Below are positions 18,033 through 26,723 of a stretch of 64,000 nt of DNA, piece after piece. Source of the stretch: Flavivirga amylovorans (GTDB taxonomy: Bacteria; Bacteroidota; Bacteroidia; Flavobacteriales; Flavobacteriaceae). A program made the translations under genes and the position numbers. The DNA lies in the NCBI RefSeq assembly GCF_030540875.1, contig NZ_JAUOEM010000001.1, positions 1,054,001 through 1,118,000 of the forward strand, read 5' to 3'. How positions within the stretch are numbered: the first letter of the stretch is position 1; each line of letters begins with the position of its first letter. The notes beneath the pieces were generated by a model. The model was not told the origin of the DNA, ran no database searches, and saw nothing but the letters and a program-made list of their open reading frames with translations.

Positions 18033-18117
18033 AACAAATTCAAAACCCTAAGATTTTCAACATTATTAGCTGTCTTTTTTTTCAATACTTTAACATACCA
18101 TAATAAACATAAATACG

Positions 18118-18125
18118 TAAATTTG
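18118..18125 (+). promoter_or_regulatory. Putative -7 box of the cytochrome c biogenesis gene
   Basis: TAAATTTG is an exact match to TAnnTTTG, 25 bp before the ATG at 18151. No TTTG is seen at -33, so the promoter is only moderately supported. Confidence 0.5.
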
Positions 18126-18150
18126 CAGAACCTTAAAAAGGGTTTCAATT

Positions 18151-21100
18151 ATGCAAAATAAGCTAACCAATATTCTCTTCTCAACGCGTCTTACAGCCAT
18201 TTTATTTATTGCCTTTGCAGCAGCTATGGCTACAGGAACATTTTTAGATGCAGGACAAGAAACATCGCCAACGCCATATACCAGAAATTTAATTTATAAC
18301 GCCTGGTGGTTTGAAGCTATTATGGTGTTTTTTCTCATAAACTTTACAGGTAATGTTTTCAGATTCCGATTGTATAAAAAAGAGAAGTGGGCGACTTTTA
18401 CGTTGCATTTAGCCTTCATTTTTATTTTGTTAGGTGCTTTCATTACAAGATATGCGAGTTTTGAAGGTATGATGGCTATTCGGGAAGGCGCTACAGAAAA
18501 CACCTTCCTATCTAGCGATACGTATATCATTGGACAAATTGTTGGAGATTATAAAATTAATGGGCAATTGCAACAACGATATTTAGAAAGTAAGGTTGAT
18601 TTTTCTGGTAGATTGGAAAACGAATTTAAAATTGAAACAGATTACAATAAACAACCTGTTACTATTGAATTAGAAAAATTTATAGTTGGTGCCGAGGAAG
18701 ATATTGTTCCAGACGAGCATGGCGAAGAATATTTAAAAATAGTTGAAGCTGGAGGAAGTGGACCTCATAATCATTTTTTAAAGGCCGGACAAGTACAGAG
18801 TATCCATAATATTTTATTTGCATTAAATAAGCCTACAGACGGCGCTATAAATATTACGTACAGTAAGAATGAGATTACTATCCAATCTCCTTTTGAAGGA
18901 GAGTACATGACCATGGCCACCAGAGCACAAGGAAAATTAGTTAAGGACAGTTTACAGCCTTTAATATTGCGTTCACGTTACATTATAGGCAATATGCAAA
19001 TGGTATTTCCTAAACCAGTTGTTAAAGGAGTTTTTGATGTAGTTCAAAAATCAAAACTTTTAAAGAATGACTCCGATGGCGCTGTATTTAAAGTGACTGC
19101 TAATGGAGAAACAAAACGAGTTGGATTGTTAGGAGGAAAAGGTATTAACGGAAACTATAAACAAATTCAAGTAGGCGGTTTAGACTTTGCATTAAAATAC
19201 GGCTCAAAAGTATTAGAATTACCATTTAATATAAAACTAAATGACTTTGAGGCAGAACGTTATCCTGGAACAGAACAAGGATTCTCGGCATTTTCAAGTC
19301 AGATCACTGTTTTAGATGAAAAAGAAGGTGATTTCGATTATAAAATATTTATGAATAATATCTTAGATCATCGTGGATATCGTTTTTTTCAGTCTGGATT
19401 TGATCCCGATGAAAAAGGGACTATTTTATCCGTAAATCACGATTACTGGGGGACTTTACTTACTTACATAGGTTATTTCATGCTGTATTTTGGGTTAATG
19501 GCTATTATGTTTGTGAAAGGGTCTCGTTTTGGAGATTTAAAAAATCAACTAAATAAAGTAAAAGCAAAGAAGGCAAAATTACTCACAGTATTGTTATTAT
19601 GTTTTGGTTTGAATATGTTTTCTCAAGAACATTCTGCAAACGACGAGCATAACCATTCTAAGCCAACTAAAGCACAGATCGATTCTATTTTAGCAGTAAA
19701 TATTGTACCCAAAACACATGCCGATGAATTTGGGCATTTGGTAATCCAAGACCTTGGTGGTCGAATGATGCCCGTAAATACTTATGCGTCAGAGATGCTA
19801 CGTAAGTTAAGTAAACATGATACTTACGGCGATTTTGATGCTAACCAAGTGTACTTATCTATACAAGAAAGCCCAACGCTTTGGTACAATGTGCCCATCA
19901 TTTATTTGAAACCAAAGAAAGCGGATTCTATTCGGAAAATGATAGGTATTCCTAAAGAAGATAAATATGCCACCTTAGCAGACTTTTTTACCGAACGCGG
20001 CGAGTATAAATTAGCTCCTTATTTAGAAGAGGCTTATAGAGTACAAGTGCCTAATGGATTTCAAAAAGAATTTAAAGAAGCCGATCAGCGTGTTACATTG
20101 TTGTACAATTCTGTAGAGGGTATGTCTTTAAAAATATTCCCGATTCCAAATGATGACAATAATAAATGGATTTCTACTTACGATTATAGACAGGGGACTC
20201 ATAAAATACAAGATTCGCTTTATGGTAATTTTATAAAGAATGGGTTTAGCGTTTATCTATATACATTAAATCAAGCAAAACAAACGGGAGATTTCTCTGA
20301 AGCTTCAAAACTATTAAGGGCTTTCAGGAAAACACAGCACCAATATGGCGCTGAGGTTATGTTGAGTGATGATAAAGTACATACAGAGATTTTATATAAC
20401 AAATATGATATTTTTAAGAAGCTATTTAGTTGGTATATGTATGCTGGTAGTTTACTTTTTATATTGCTGATTGTTCAAATTTTTAAAGATAGAAGTAAAG
20501 CTTTAAATATTTCTGTAACCGTTTTTAAATATATCATTCTGGGGTTATTTCTATTGCATACAGCTGGGCTAATTGTCCGTTGGTATATCTCTGGGCATGC
20601 GCCTTGGAGTGATGCCTACGAATCTATGATTTATGTAGCTTGGGCCACCATGTTTTTTGGCCTGGCTTTTGGTCGTAAAAGTGATTTAACTATTGCTTCT
20701 ACTGCATTTGTAACATCCATGATTTTAATGATCGCTCATTGGAATTGGATGGATCCAGCCATTGCAAACCTACAACCGGTATTGAATAGTTACTGGCTTA
20801 TGATACATGTAGCGGTGATTGTGGCTAGTTATGGCCCTTTTACTTTGGGAATGATTTTAGGAGTTGTATCATTATTATTAATGATCTTTACTAATAAAGA
20901 AAATAAAGAAAAAATGTTGCTCAACATTAAGGAGCTTACTATTATAAATGAATTGTCTTTAACGGTTGGTTTAGTCATGCTAACCATTGGTAACTTTTTA
21001 GGAGGCATGTGGGCTAATGAAAGTTGGGGACGTTATTGGGGATGGGATCCTAAAGAAACATGGGCACTTATTAGTATTATGGTTTATGCTTTTGTCATTC

Positions 21101-21336
21101 ATATGCGATTGGTTCCTGGACTTCGCGGACGTTGGTTTTTTAATTTAATGTCAATCGTAGCATTTGCCAGTATTCTAATGACCTATTTTGGAGTTAATTT
21201 CTATTTAGCAGGGTTGCATAGTTATGCAAGTGGCGATCAAATTGTAAGCGTGAAATTTATAGCCATTGCTTGTGTTATAGTAGCTGTTTTAGCAGCTTTT
21301 GCTTATAGAGGGTATGCTAAATATTATAAAAAATAG
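18151..21336 (+). CDS. ccsA: Fused cytochrome c biogenesis protein (ResB-CcsA/CcsBA)
   Basis: This 1061-residue protein joins both subunits of the system II heme export and cytochrome c synthetase. The N-terminal part (about 1-480) is ResB/CcsB-like, with membrane helices and a large periplasmic domain. A periplasmic linker follows at about 500-760. The C-terminal ~290 residues are CcsA, with the heme-handling WWD-type motif WGRYWGWDPKETWALI near 965-980 and flanking histidines. It attaches heme covalently to c-type cytochromes on the periplasmic side. Such fusions are normal in Bacteroidota. The next small gene starts 8 bp downstream. Confidence 0.92.
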   Translation: MQNKLTNILFSTRLTAILFIAFAAAMATGTFLDAGQETSPTPYTRNLIYNAWWFEAIMVFFLINFTGNVFRFRLYKKEKWATFTLHLAFIFILLGAFITRYASFEGMMAIREGATENTFLSSDTYIIGQIVGDYKINGQLQQRYLESKVDFSGRLENEFKIETDYNKQPVTIELEKFIVGAEEDIVPDEHGEEYLKIVEAGGSGPHNHFLKAGQVQSIHNILFALNKPTDGAINITYSKNEITIQSPFEGEYMTMATRAQGKLVKDSLQPLILRSRYIIGNMQMVFPKPVVKGVFDVVQKSKLLKNDSDGAVFKVTANGETKRVGLLGGKGINGNYKQIQVGGLDFALKYGSKVLELPFNIKLNDFEAERYPGTEQGFSAFSSQITVLDEKEGDFDYKIFMNNILDHRGYRFFQSGFDPDEKGTILSVNHDYWGTLLTYIGYFMLYFGLMAIMFVKGSRFGDLKNQLNKVKAKKAKLLTVLLLCFGLNMFSQEHSANDEHNHSKPTKAQIDSILAVNIVPKTHADEFGHLVIQDLGGRMMPVNTYASEMLRKLSKHDTYGDFDANQVYLSIQESPTLWYNVPIIYLKPKKADSIRKMIGIPKEDKYATLADFFTERGEYKLAPYLEEAYRVQVPNGFQKEFKEADQRVTLLYNSVEGMSLKIFPIPNDDNNKWISTYDYRQGTHKIQDSLYGNFIKNGFSVYLYTLNQAKQTGDFSEASKLLRAFRKTQHQYGAEVMLSDDKVHTEILYNKYDIFKKLFSWYMYAGSLLFILLIVQIFKDRSKALNISVTVFKYIILGLFLLHTAGLIVRWYISGHAPWSDAYESMIYVAWATMFFGLAFGRKSDLTIASTAFVTSMILMIAHWNWMDPAIANLQPVLNSYWLMIHVAVIVASYGPFTLGMILGVVSLLLMIFTNKENKEKMLLNIKELTIINELSLTVGLVMLTIGNFLGGMWANESWGRYWGWDPKETWALISIMVYAFVIHMRLVPGLRGRWFFNLMSIVAFASILMTYFGVNFYLAGLHSYASGDQIVSVKFIAIACVIVAVLAAFAYRGYAKYYKK

Positions 21337-21344
21337 TACATGCT

Positions 21345-21503
21345 ATGGCTAAAACAGGTCGTGAGAAGAACACCAAAAACAAGTCAAAGCATACCAAATT
21401 AATGACTCGGAAGAAGAACAAAAAGAAATCTGAGGAAGCATTAAGAAAAGAGCGCTTAAAAGTGATCATTCAAAAAGCAAATTCACAAAGCAATAACGAT
21501 TAA
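21345..21503 (+). CDS. 52-residue highly basic protein downstream of ccsBA
   Basis: This frame encodes 52 residues, of which about 20 are Lys or Arg (MAKTGREKNTKNKSK..., with a KKNKKKSEEALRKERLK segment). It begins 8 bp after the ccsBA stop on the same strand and ends overlapping the convergent HAD gene by 4 bp. The position and clean ATG support translation. The composition suggests a nucleic-acid- or ribosome-binding peptide, but no family is recognised. Low-complexity basic frames can arise by chance in A-rich DNA, so certainty is moderate. Confidence 0.6.
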   Translation: MAKTGREKNTKNKSKHTKLMTRKKNKKKSEEALRKERLKVIIQKANSQSNND

Positions 21504-22165
21504 TAGGGGGAAACCAATGTGTTTATTTTATTAAACGAAATCTCCTTAAAGTCTTTTATTACCATGTCAGCAATGCTATAATCTTGGTTTTTGGAGTGAA
21601 AACTATCAAATCCTACACAAAAAATATTGGCAGCTTTTGCTGCTTTCATACCATTAGTAGAATCTTCTATAACAATACATTCGTCTTCATTAAACCCTGA
21701 AGCTTCAGCAGCTTTAATAAAAATTTCTGGATGAGGTTTAGAGGCTTTTAAATCACCACCGCTTAGCTTAGCAACAAAATATGAATCTAAATCAAAACGT
21801 TCAAAAATTTGATTAATACTTGTCATAGCTGCTGATGATGCTAAAACCAAAGTTAATCCGTTACTATGATAGTCTTTAATTAAGTCTAAAACACCATCAA
21901 TTAAAGCTAAATCAGAATTACTTTCAAAAAAACGTTTGTAATACTTTCGTTTTAAGGTAACTAAGGTTTCAGGAGTTTCTGTGAGGTTAAAATGATCACA
22001 TAAACGTTTACAAATGTTAATAGTAGATTGCCCTGTAAATGATTCATAAAGTTCATCAGAAACATCAATTCCAATTTCATTAAACATATCATGATAGGCT
22101 TTGTTATGCATGGGTTCACTATCAATAATAACACCATCCATATCAAAAATAACAGCTTTTAGCAT
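21500..22165 (-). CDS. HAD family phosphatase (beta-phosphoglucomutase-like)
   Basis: This is a 221-residue HAD hydrolase, subfamily IA. Nucleophile motif I is FDMDGVIIDSEPMH (Asp8, Asp10), motif II is LASSAA near 109-114, the motif III lysine is in KPHPEIF, and motif IV is VIEDSTNGMKAA. A helical cap domain sits at about 18-85. It dephosphorylates or isomerises a sugar phosphate in the cytoplasm; the exact substrate is undetermined. It is monocistronic and convergent with the small basic gene. Confidence 0.88.
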   Translation of the reverse strand: MLKAVIFDMDGVIIDSEPMHNKAYHDMFNEIGIDVSDELYESFTGQSTINICKRLCDHFNLTETPETLVTLKRKYYKRFFESNSDLALIDGVLDLIKDYHSNGLTLVLASSAAMTSINQIFERFDLDSYFVAKLSGGDLKASKPHPEIFIKAAEASGFNEDECIVIEDSTNGMKAAKAANIFCVGFDSFHSKNQDYSIADMVIKDFKEISFNKINTLVSPY

Positions 22166-22220
22166 CTTTAATTTTTTTCACGAATATATAAGAATCACTT
22201 AATATAGCCTAAAAATCTAT

Positions 22221-22251
22221 TTTGTAGTTTTAAATTATTTTGTAATCTTTG
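22221..22251 (+). promoter_or_regulatory. Candidate promoter for the MATE leader transcript
   Basis: TTTG at 22221-22224 and TAATCTTTG at 22243-22251 are separated by 18 bp. The -7 element has one extra base compared with TAnnTTTG. A start near 22258 would begin exactly at the base of the folded leader. Confidence 0.4.
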
Positions 22252-22257
22252 TAGTAT

Positions 22258-22359
22258 GATTGTTTAAATTCACTTCCGTACCCGCGTTGAGGTTCTCTCA
22301 AGCAAAAATCTACTAAGCACACTTTATGTGTTTGGCTATTACTTATATTTAATACAATC
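22258..22359 (+). ncRNA. Candidate structured leader (riboswitch-like) of the MATE exporter gene
   Basis: The leader can fold into three helices. A closing stem pairs GATTGT-TTAAAT (22258-22269) with ATTTAA-t-ACAATC (22347-22359). A second hairpin pairs TTGAG with CTCAA, extended by GC/GC, around a GTTCT loop (22284-22303). A third pairs CTAAGCACA (22313-22321) with TGTGTTTGG (22327-22335), 9 bp including two G-U pairs, with a five-base loop. The closed domain ends 3 nt before the ATG. The GATTG strand can also pair with CAATC at 22366-22370, inside the coding start, which would cover the AUG. A GC-rich block (CCGTACCCGCG) stands out from its surroundings. No known riboswitch consensus was matched by eye; Flavo-1 RNA is one Rfam family worth comparing. 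Confidence 0.45.
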
Positions 22360-22362
22360 AAA

Positions 22363-23769
22363 ATGCAATCAAATAAAATTTCTTTAAAACAATTTTTTCA
22401 ATATTTTAAAATAGCTGTAACAGGTAAAGAACAAAACTTTACTTCGGGTAGCATTCGTCGTGCCGTATTTATGCTATCCATCCCCATGATTTTAGAAATG
22501 CTCATGGAGTCAATTTTTGCGCTTGTAGATATTTTATATGTGTCTCAAGTTAGCGTAAATGCTGTCGCTACTATTGGCTTAACAGAATCTGTTATTACTT
22601 TGATTTATGCAGTCGCTATAGGTTTAAGTATGGCAGCAACAGCCATTGTAGCTAGGCGTGTAGGAGAAAAAGATATAAAAGGAGCTTCTAATGCAGCGGT
22701 GCAAGTTATATTCTTAGGGGTATTTGTAGCCGCTATTATTAGTGTAATAGGTATACTGTACCCTAAAGAAATCTTAGGATTAATGGGAGGTGAACCAGAT
22801 CTTATTGCCGAAGGTTATGGATATACCCAAGTGCTTTTAGGTGGTAACATAACGATTATGTTACTATTTTTAATTAATGCTATTTTTCGCGGAGCTGGTG
22901 ATGCTTCAGTGGCGATGTGGACATTAATTTTATCAAACGGTCTTAATATTATTTTAGACCCCATGTTTATTTTTGGTTTCGGACCCATCCCTGCTTACGG
23001 TGTTGAAGGAGCTGCCATTGCAACAACCATTGGTCGTGGTACAGCTGTTGTATTTCAACTAGCTATTTTATTTTTTGGATATAGTAAAATTAAAATAGGT
23101 GTTAAAGATATCGTACTTCGTGTTGAGGTTATGTTAAATTTAATAAAAGTATCACTAGGTGGAATAGGTCAGTTTTTAATAGGAACGTCTTCTTGGGTAT
23201 TTTTAATGCGCATTATGAGTGAGTTTGGTAGCGAAGTATTAGCTGGCTATACTATTGCTATTCGTGTGATGATGTTTACTTTAATGCCAGCATGGGGCAT
23301 GAGTAATGCTGCGGCCACTTTAGTTGGACAAAATTTAGGAGCTCAAGAACCTAAACGTGCTGAACTATCTGTATGGAAAACAGGAAAGTATAGTGCGATT
23401 TTTATGGGAATAGTATCAATTATATATTTAGTATTTGCACCGCAAATAATCGTGTTATTTAATGCCACTCCGGATGTAGTTAAATACGGAAGTTTATGCT
23501 TGCGAGTTATTGCAGCAGGCTATATTTTTTATGGCTATGGCATGGTGGTGATTAATGCTTTTAATGGGGCAGGAGATACCAAAACACCAACATATATTAA
23601 TTTTGTATGTTTTTGGTTGTTACAATTACCTTTTGCTTATGTTATGGCCATTACTTTAGATTTTGGACCAGCAGGTGTGTTTTGGGCCATTACTTTAGCC
23701 GAAATATTAATAGCCGTTGTTGCTATTGTATGGTTTAAAAAAGGGCATTGGAAAACAGTGAAAGTCTAG
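22363..23769 (+). CDS. MATE family efflux transporter
   Basis: This is a 468-residue inner-membrane antiporter with about 12 helices in two homologous MatE halves (about 30-220 and 250-455). Typical features include FMLSIPMILEMLMES at the start of half one and FRGAGDASVAMW near 185. It exports toxic or metabolic compounds coupled to H+ or Na+; the substrate is unknown. It carries an unusual foldable leader. A DUF1801 gene follows after 32 bp and a VOC gene after that, possibly as one operon. Confidence 0.9.
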   Translation: MQSNKISLKQFFQYFKIAVTGKEQNFTSGSIRRAVFMLSIPMILEMLMESIFALVDILYVSQVSVNAVATIGLTESVITLIYAVAIGLSMAATAIVARRVGEKDIKGASNAAVQVIFLGVFVAAIISVIGILYPKEILGLMGGEPDLIAEGYGYTQVLLGGNITIMLLFLINAIFRGAGDASVAMWTLILSNGLNIILDPMFIFGFGPIPAYGVEGAAIATTIGRGTAVVFQLAILFFGYSKIKIGVKDIVLRVEVMLNLIKVSLGGIGQFLIGTSSWVFLMRIMSEFGSEVLAGYTIAIRVMMFTLMPAWGMSNAAATLVGQNLGAQEPKRAELSVWKTGKYSAIFMGIVSIIYLVFAPQIIVLFNATPDVVKYGSLCLRVIAAGYIFYGYGMVVINAFNGAGDTKTPTYINFVCFWLLQLPFAYVMAITLDFGPAGVFWAITLAEILIAVVAIVWFKKGHWKTVKV

Positions 23770-23801
23770 CAAATTATTGTTTATTAGGAGCTTTATGAAT
23801 T

Positions 23802-24155
23802 ATGCTAAATGAAACAGATACATATTATCTAAATATAAGTGAGCCTAATAGATGTACTTTGCTGGCACTAAGAGATATTATTTTAGATCTGGATGAAACG
23901 ATTATTGAATTTTTAAAATATAAAATACCTTGCTTTGAATATGGAGGTAAGGTATTTTGTTATTTATGGATTGATAAAGAAACAAATAAGCCTTGTATTC
24001 TTATGCAGGAAGGAAAAAAACTTAATCATCCGGATTTAGAAAAAACAAAACATAAACAAATTGAAATTCTTAGAATAAACCCAAACGAAGATTTACCAAT
24101 TAAAAAGATTATTTCAGTTTTAAATACAGGATTAAAATTTCTTGAAAAAGAATAA
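23802..24155 (+). CDS. DUF1801 domain-containing protein
   Basis: This 117-residue cytoplasmic protein has the DUF1801 (YdhG-like) fold, with an early helix EPNRCTLLALRDIIL and a beta region CFEYGGKVFCYLWI. The family is small and of unknown biochemical role. It follows the MATE gene by 32 bp and precedes the VOC gene by 6 bp, consistent with a MATE-DUF1801-VOC operon. Confidence 0.78.
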   Translation: MLNETDTYYLNISEPNRCTLLALRDIILDLDETIIEFLKYKIPCFEYGGKVFCYLWIDKETNKPCILMQEGKKLNHPDLEKTKHKQIEILRINPNEDLPIKKIISVLNTGLKFLEKE

Positions 24156-24161
24156 AATAAT

Positions 24162-24590
24162 ATGGAACAAAGATTAACAATAGTTGGATTAGGAGTAAAT
24201 AATTTAGAAGTCTCAAATGATTTTTATGAAAATAAATTTGGTTGGAAAAAGATGACATCGAGTAATGACGATATTTCATTTTTTCAATTAAATGGACTTT
24301 TATTGTCGCTTTATCCAAGAGAAAAATTAGCTGAAGATGCAGGTGTTAGCCATGAGGGAAATGGCTTTAAAGCATTTTCTTTAGCTTTTAATACCAGAAC
24401 AAAAGAAGAGGTTGATGAATTAATAGAATCTTTAGAAGCAAAAGGAGTAACTATTGTAAAACGACCAGAAAGTGTTTTTTGGGGAGGTTATAGTAGCTAT
24501 ATTTCTGATCCTGATGGAAACTTATGGGAAATTGCCTTTAATCCCTATTTACAATTAGATGAAAAAGGAAATACAGTTGAAGAAGAATAA
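24162..24590 (+). CDS. VOC family protein (glyoxalase/bleomycin-resistance fold)
   Basis: This is a 142-residue metal-dependent VOC protein made of two beta-alpha-beta-beta-beta modules. The first opens with VGLGVNNLEVSNDFYENKFGW. The second ends with SSYISDPDGNLWEIAFNPY, which carries the conserved metal-binding Glu. The substrate is unknown. It starts 6 bp after the DUF1801 gene and is probably cotranscribed. A palindromic repeat follows downstream. Confidence 0.85.
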   Translation: MEQRLTIVGLGVNNLEVSNDFYENKFGWKKMTSSNDDISFFQLNGLLLSLYPREKLAEDAGVSHEGNGFKAFSLAFNTRTKEEVDELIESLEAKGVTIVKRPESVFWGGYSSYISDPDGNLWEIAFNPYLQLDEKGNTVEEE

Positions 24591-24640
24591 ATAATAAGGT
24601 GCGTTCGGTATGAATTTTAATAGAAGAATAGGGTTTTGTA

Positions 24641-24761
24641 AAGGACAGAGTGAAGTATGAGCAACGAGACATCTCATAAGGATGAGATTCCTCCTCGAAA
24701 GCTCCGCTAGATATCTTCAAACAAAATACATTTTGTTTTCGATAGTGTTCGGAATGACATA
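24641..24761. repeat. Palindromic intergenic element, second type (copy B)
   Basis: It contains GACAGAGTGAAGTATGA (about 24644), a central ATCTCATAAGGATGAGAT palindrome (24671-24688) followed by TCCTCC, and GGAATGACAT (about 24751). These blocks occur in the same order at 53731-53837, so the two are copies of one element. The rest of the 24591-24836 gap shows no gene. Confidence 0.65.
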
Positions 24762-24836
24762 GCTTCATTGCTAAAGCATTTAAATATCTGATTATCAGTT
24801 TTAAATATATATAACACGTTAATAGTTTAAGTTAAA

Positions 24837-25718
24837 ATAAAAACCATCAAAAACAATCCAAACTTCCACGCAAACAACAAACATAAATCTGGATATGATT
24901 TAGATCTACTTTGTTCTTCATATCCAGATTTAGAACCGTTTGTATTTGAAAATAAATATCAAACACGAACGATTGATTTTGCAAATCCTAAGGCAGTAAA
25001 AGCATTAAATACAGCATTGTTGTTTGCTTATTATCATATTAAATTCTGGGAATTTCCAGATACTAATTTATGTCCACCAATTCCTGGTCGGGTAGATTAT
25101 TTACATCATGTGTCAGATCTGTTGAAACAATCAAATATTCATGAAAATATAAATGTTTTAGACATAGGAACTGGTGCTAGTTGTATTTATCCTATCCTTG
25201 GTAATGCTGAATATAAATGGAGTTTTGTAGGTACTGATATTGATAAGGAATCATTAAAGTATGCGCAAAACATTATTTCAAAAAATGGATTAAAAAACTC
25301 AATTTCGTTAAGATACCAAGTGAATAGTTCAAACATTCTTAAAGGTGTTTTAAAAGAATTTGATAGATTCTTTTTAGCTATTTGTAATCCACCCTTTTAT
25401 AAATCAGAAGTAGAAGCTTTAGAAGCGACCACAAGAAAATTAAAAGGTTTAAATAAGAACGATATTGTTAGAAATTTTTCAGGAACGCATAACGAACTTT
25501 GGTATCAAGGTGGTGAAAAGGCGTTTATTCATAACTATTTATATGAAAGTTCTTTGTTTAAAAATCAATGTATTTGGTTTACAACATTAGTTTCAAAAAA
25601 GGATTTAGTAAGAGGCATGCAAGTGTCTTTAAAAAAGTTGGGAGCAAAAGAAATTAAGATTATAAATATGGGACAGGGTAATAAAATATCCCGTATTGTA
25701 GCATGGACGTTTAAGTAA
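24837..25718 (+). pseudogene. rlmF: 23S rRNA (adenine(1618)-N6)-methyltransferase RlmF, start codon apparently lost
   Basis: The frame matches RlmF along its whole length. HKSGYDLDLLCSSYPDLEPF and IDFANPKAVKALN form the N-terminal block; CPPIPGRVDY, the SAM site VLDIGTGASCIYP, the catalytic NPPF and the C-terminal QGNKISRIVAWTF follow. No ATG, GTG or TTG lies before the conserved N-terminal block. The frame is closed by TAA at 24828, and the only plausible initiator is ATA at 24837, one base from ATG, giving 293 residues. The first standard start, TTG at 25017, would remove about 60 conserved residues. The enzyme methylates A1618 of 23S rRNA. It may be weakly translated from AUA or AUC, inactive, or mis-sequenced. 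Confidence 0.75.
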
Positions 25719-26532
25719 GATTGAGGGCGTCTAAAAAGTGTCATCAGAACGAAGTGAAGAATCTCAAAATGAGAACTCATAGGATTTTTATACACTCTCA
25801 GTCTTTATAATTTCAAGAGATTATCACGTTGTACCTCCTTGTAATAACAAACGGCTGTATTTCATTGGGTTACATAAGATGTTTTCGATAAAACTTACGT
25901 CGAAAACTCAGGTTAATTAGAAAATCATTATATACTAAATCTTTAAATATGTATATAGGAATTTTAATGTTTGTGCTCAATATGTTTTGAAAAAGTCTAA
26001 ATGAGTTCTATATAAGCTATATAATTAAAGTAGCTAATATTAAATAATTTCAACTTTCCTAAAACTAAGTCCTAGAGGCTTTTTTCCAAGTCATATACAA
26101 AAGCATTTTCTATCAACCCTTTCTGTTCTGCCTATAGTGGATACACTAATGGAGTGAACTAAAAAGGGCATAACTACAAGTTGTTAGAAATAGTCAAAAC
26201 ATTAAAAGAATTAACAAAGGGGTTTAAAGATCCTAGATTTTTTGAATCGTAATTTTCTTAAGATAGAATAATACCATTTCTACATCCAAATGACCTTAAT
26301 AAAACGCTCTTTTCTCCTTTCTACTTCAACATAAAAAGAAACCGTAACTAAGGCTATGCTTTATCTTTCTATTTTGTATAAAGAAAAAAACCTTCATTTT
26401 CTTTTACAGTAATTTAAATGCAGAAATGGTATAAAATCTAAAAAAAGGGTTACTCATGCAACCTTTTGTTTTTTCTAATGTCAATAAGTAAGTGTGAGAA
26501 AATATTATGAATAATTATTAATCCCAAAGAGA
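25719..26532. other. Gene-poor stretch: decayed repeat, small inverted repeats, possible gene relic
   Basis: 25727-25850 holds a decayed palindromic element: it starts like copy F (GTCTAAAAAGTGTCATCAGA) and ends with a degenerate CCTCCTTGTAATAAC, with no right arm. GTTTTCGA/TCGAAAAC (25881-25888, 25900-25907) is an 8-bp inverted repeat. Frame 26076-26252 reads as about 59 codons with one internal TAA at 26160 and could be a gene relic (KGHNYKLLEIVKTL...); I recognise no family. 26271-26285 and 26418-26432 are inverted copies (14 of 15 bases) bounding 162 bp. No complete gene is visible. Confidence 0.5.
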
Positions 26533-26679
26533 ATGAAAAACACTTACAAAAATCTGTCAATAAACTCCTTGAACCCGCTTTTAGGGTTTGGTTGGAATAC
26601 AAAAACATCATCAAAAAAAGAAACATTATATATTAAAAACAAAAAGAATGCGTTTAAAAACGAGTTCGAAACTGTTTGA
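26533..26679 (+). CDS. Possible 48-residue ORF in front of the TonB receptor gene
   Basis: ATG at 26533 opens 48 codons ending in TGA at 26679 (MKNTYKNLSINSLNPLLGF...). It is rich in Lys and Asn, has no signal peptide or membrane segment, and ends 44 bp before the receptor ATG. It could be a leader ORF or chance. It is listed because it is the only open frame in this leader and has a normal A-rich approach to its ATG. Confidence 0.3.
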   Translation: MKNTYKNLSINSLNPLLGFGWNTKTSSKKETLYIKNKKNAFKNEFETV

Positions 26680-26723
26680 CACAAATCATATTTAAATTTT
26701 ATAAAATCATTAATCAAAAAAGA

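Noticed and set aside
22281-22320. GAGGTTC..AAAAATCTACTAA resembling a preQ1-I riboswitch
   Set aside because: The loop of the first hairpin is only about five bases and the CACC pairing block of preQ1-I is missing; the downstream gene is a MATE exporter, not a queuosine gene.
25017-25718. rlmF starting at TTG 25017
   Set aside because: This start discards about 60 residues of conserved RlmF sequence, including the HKSGYDLDLL and IDFANPKAVKALN blocks.
26676-26723. TTG at 26676 as start of the TonB receptor
   Set aside because: It adds 16 residues ahead of a good signal peptide; the ATG at 26724 gives a standard secretion signal.
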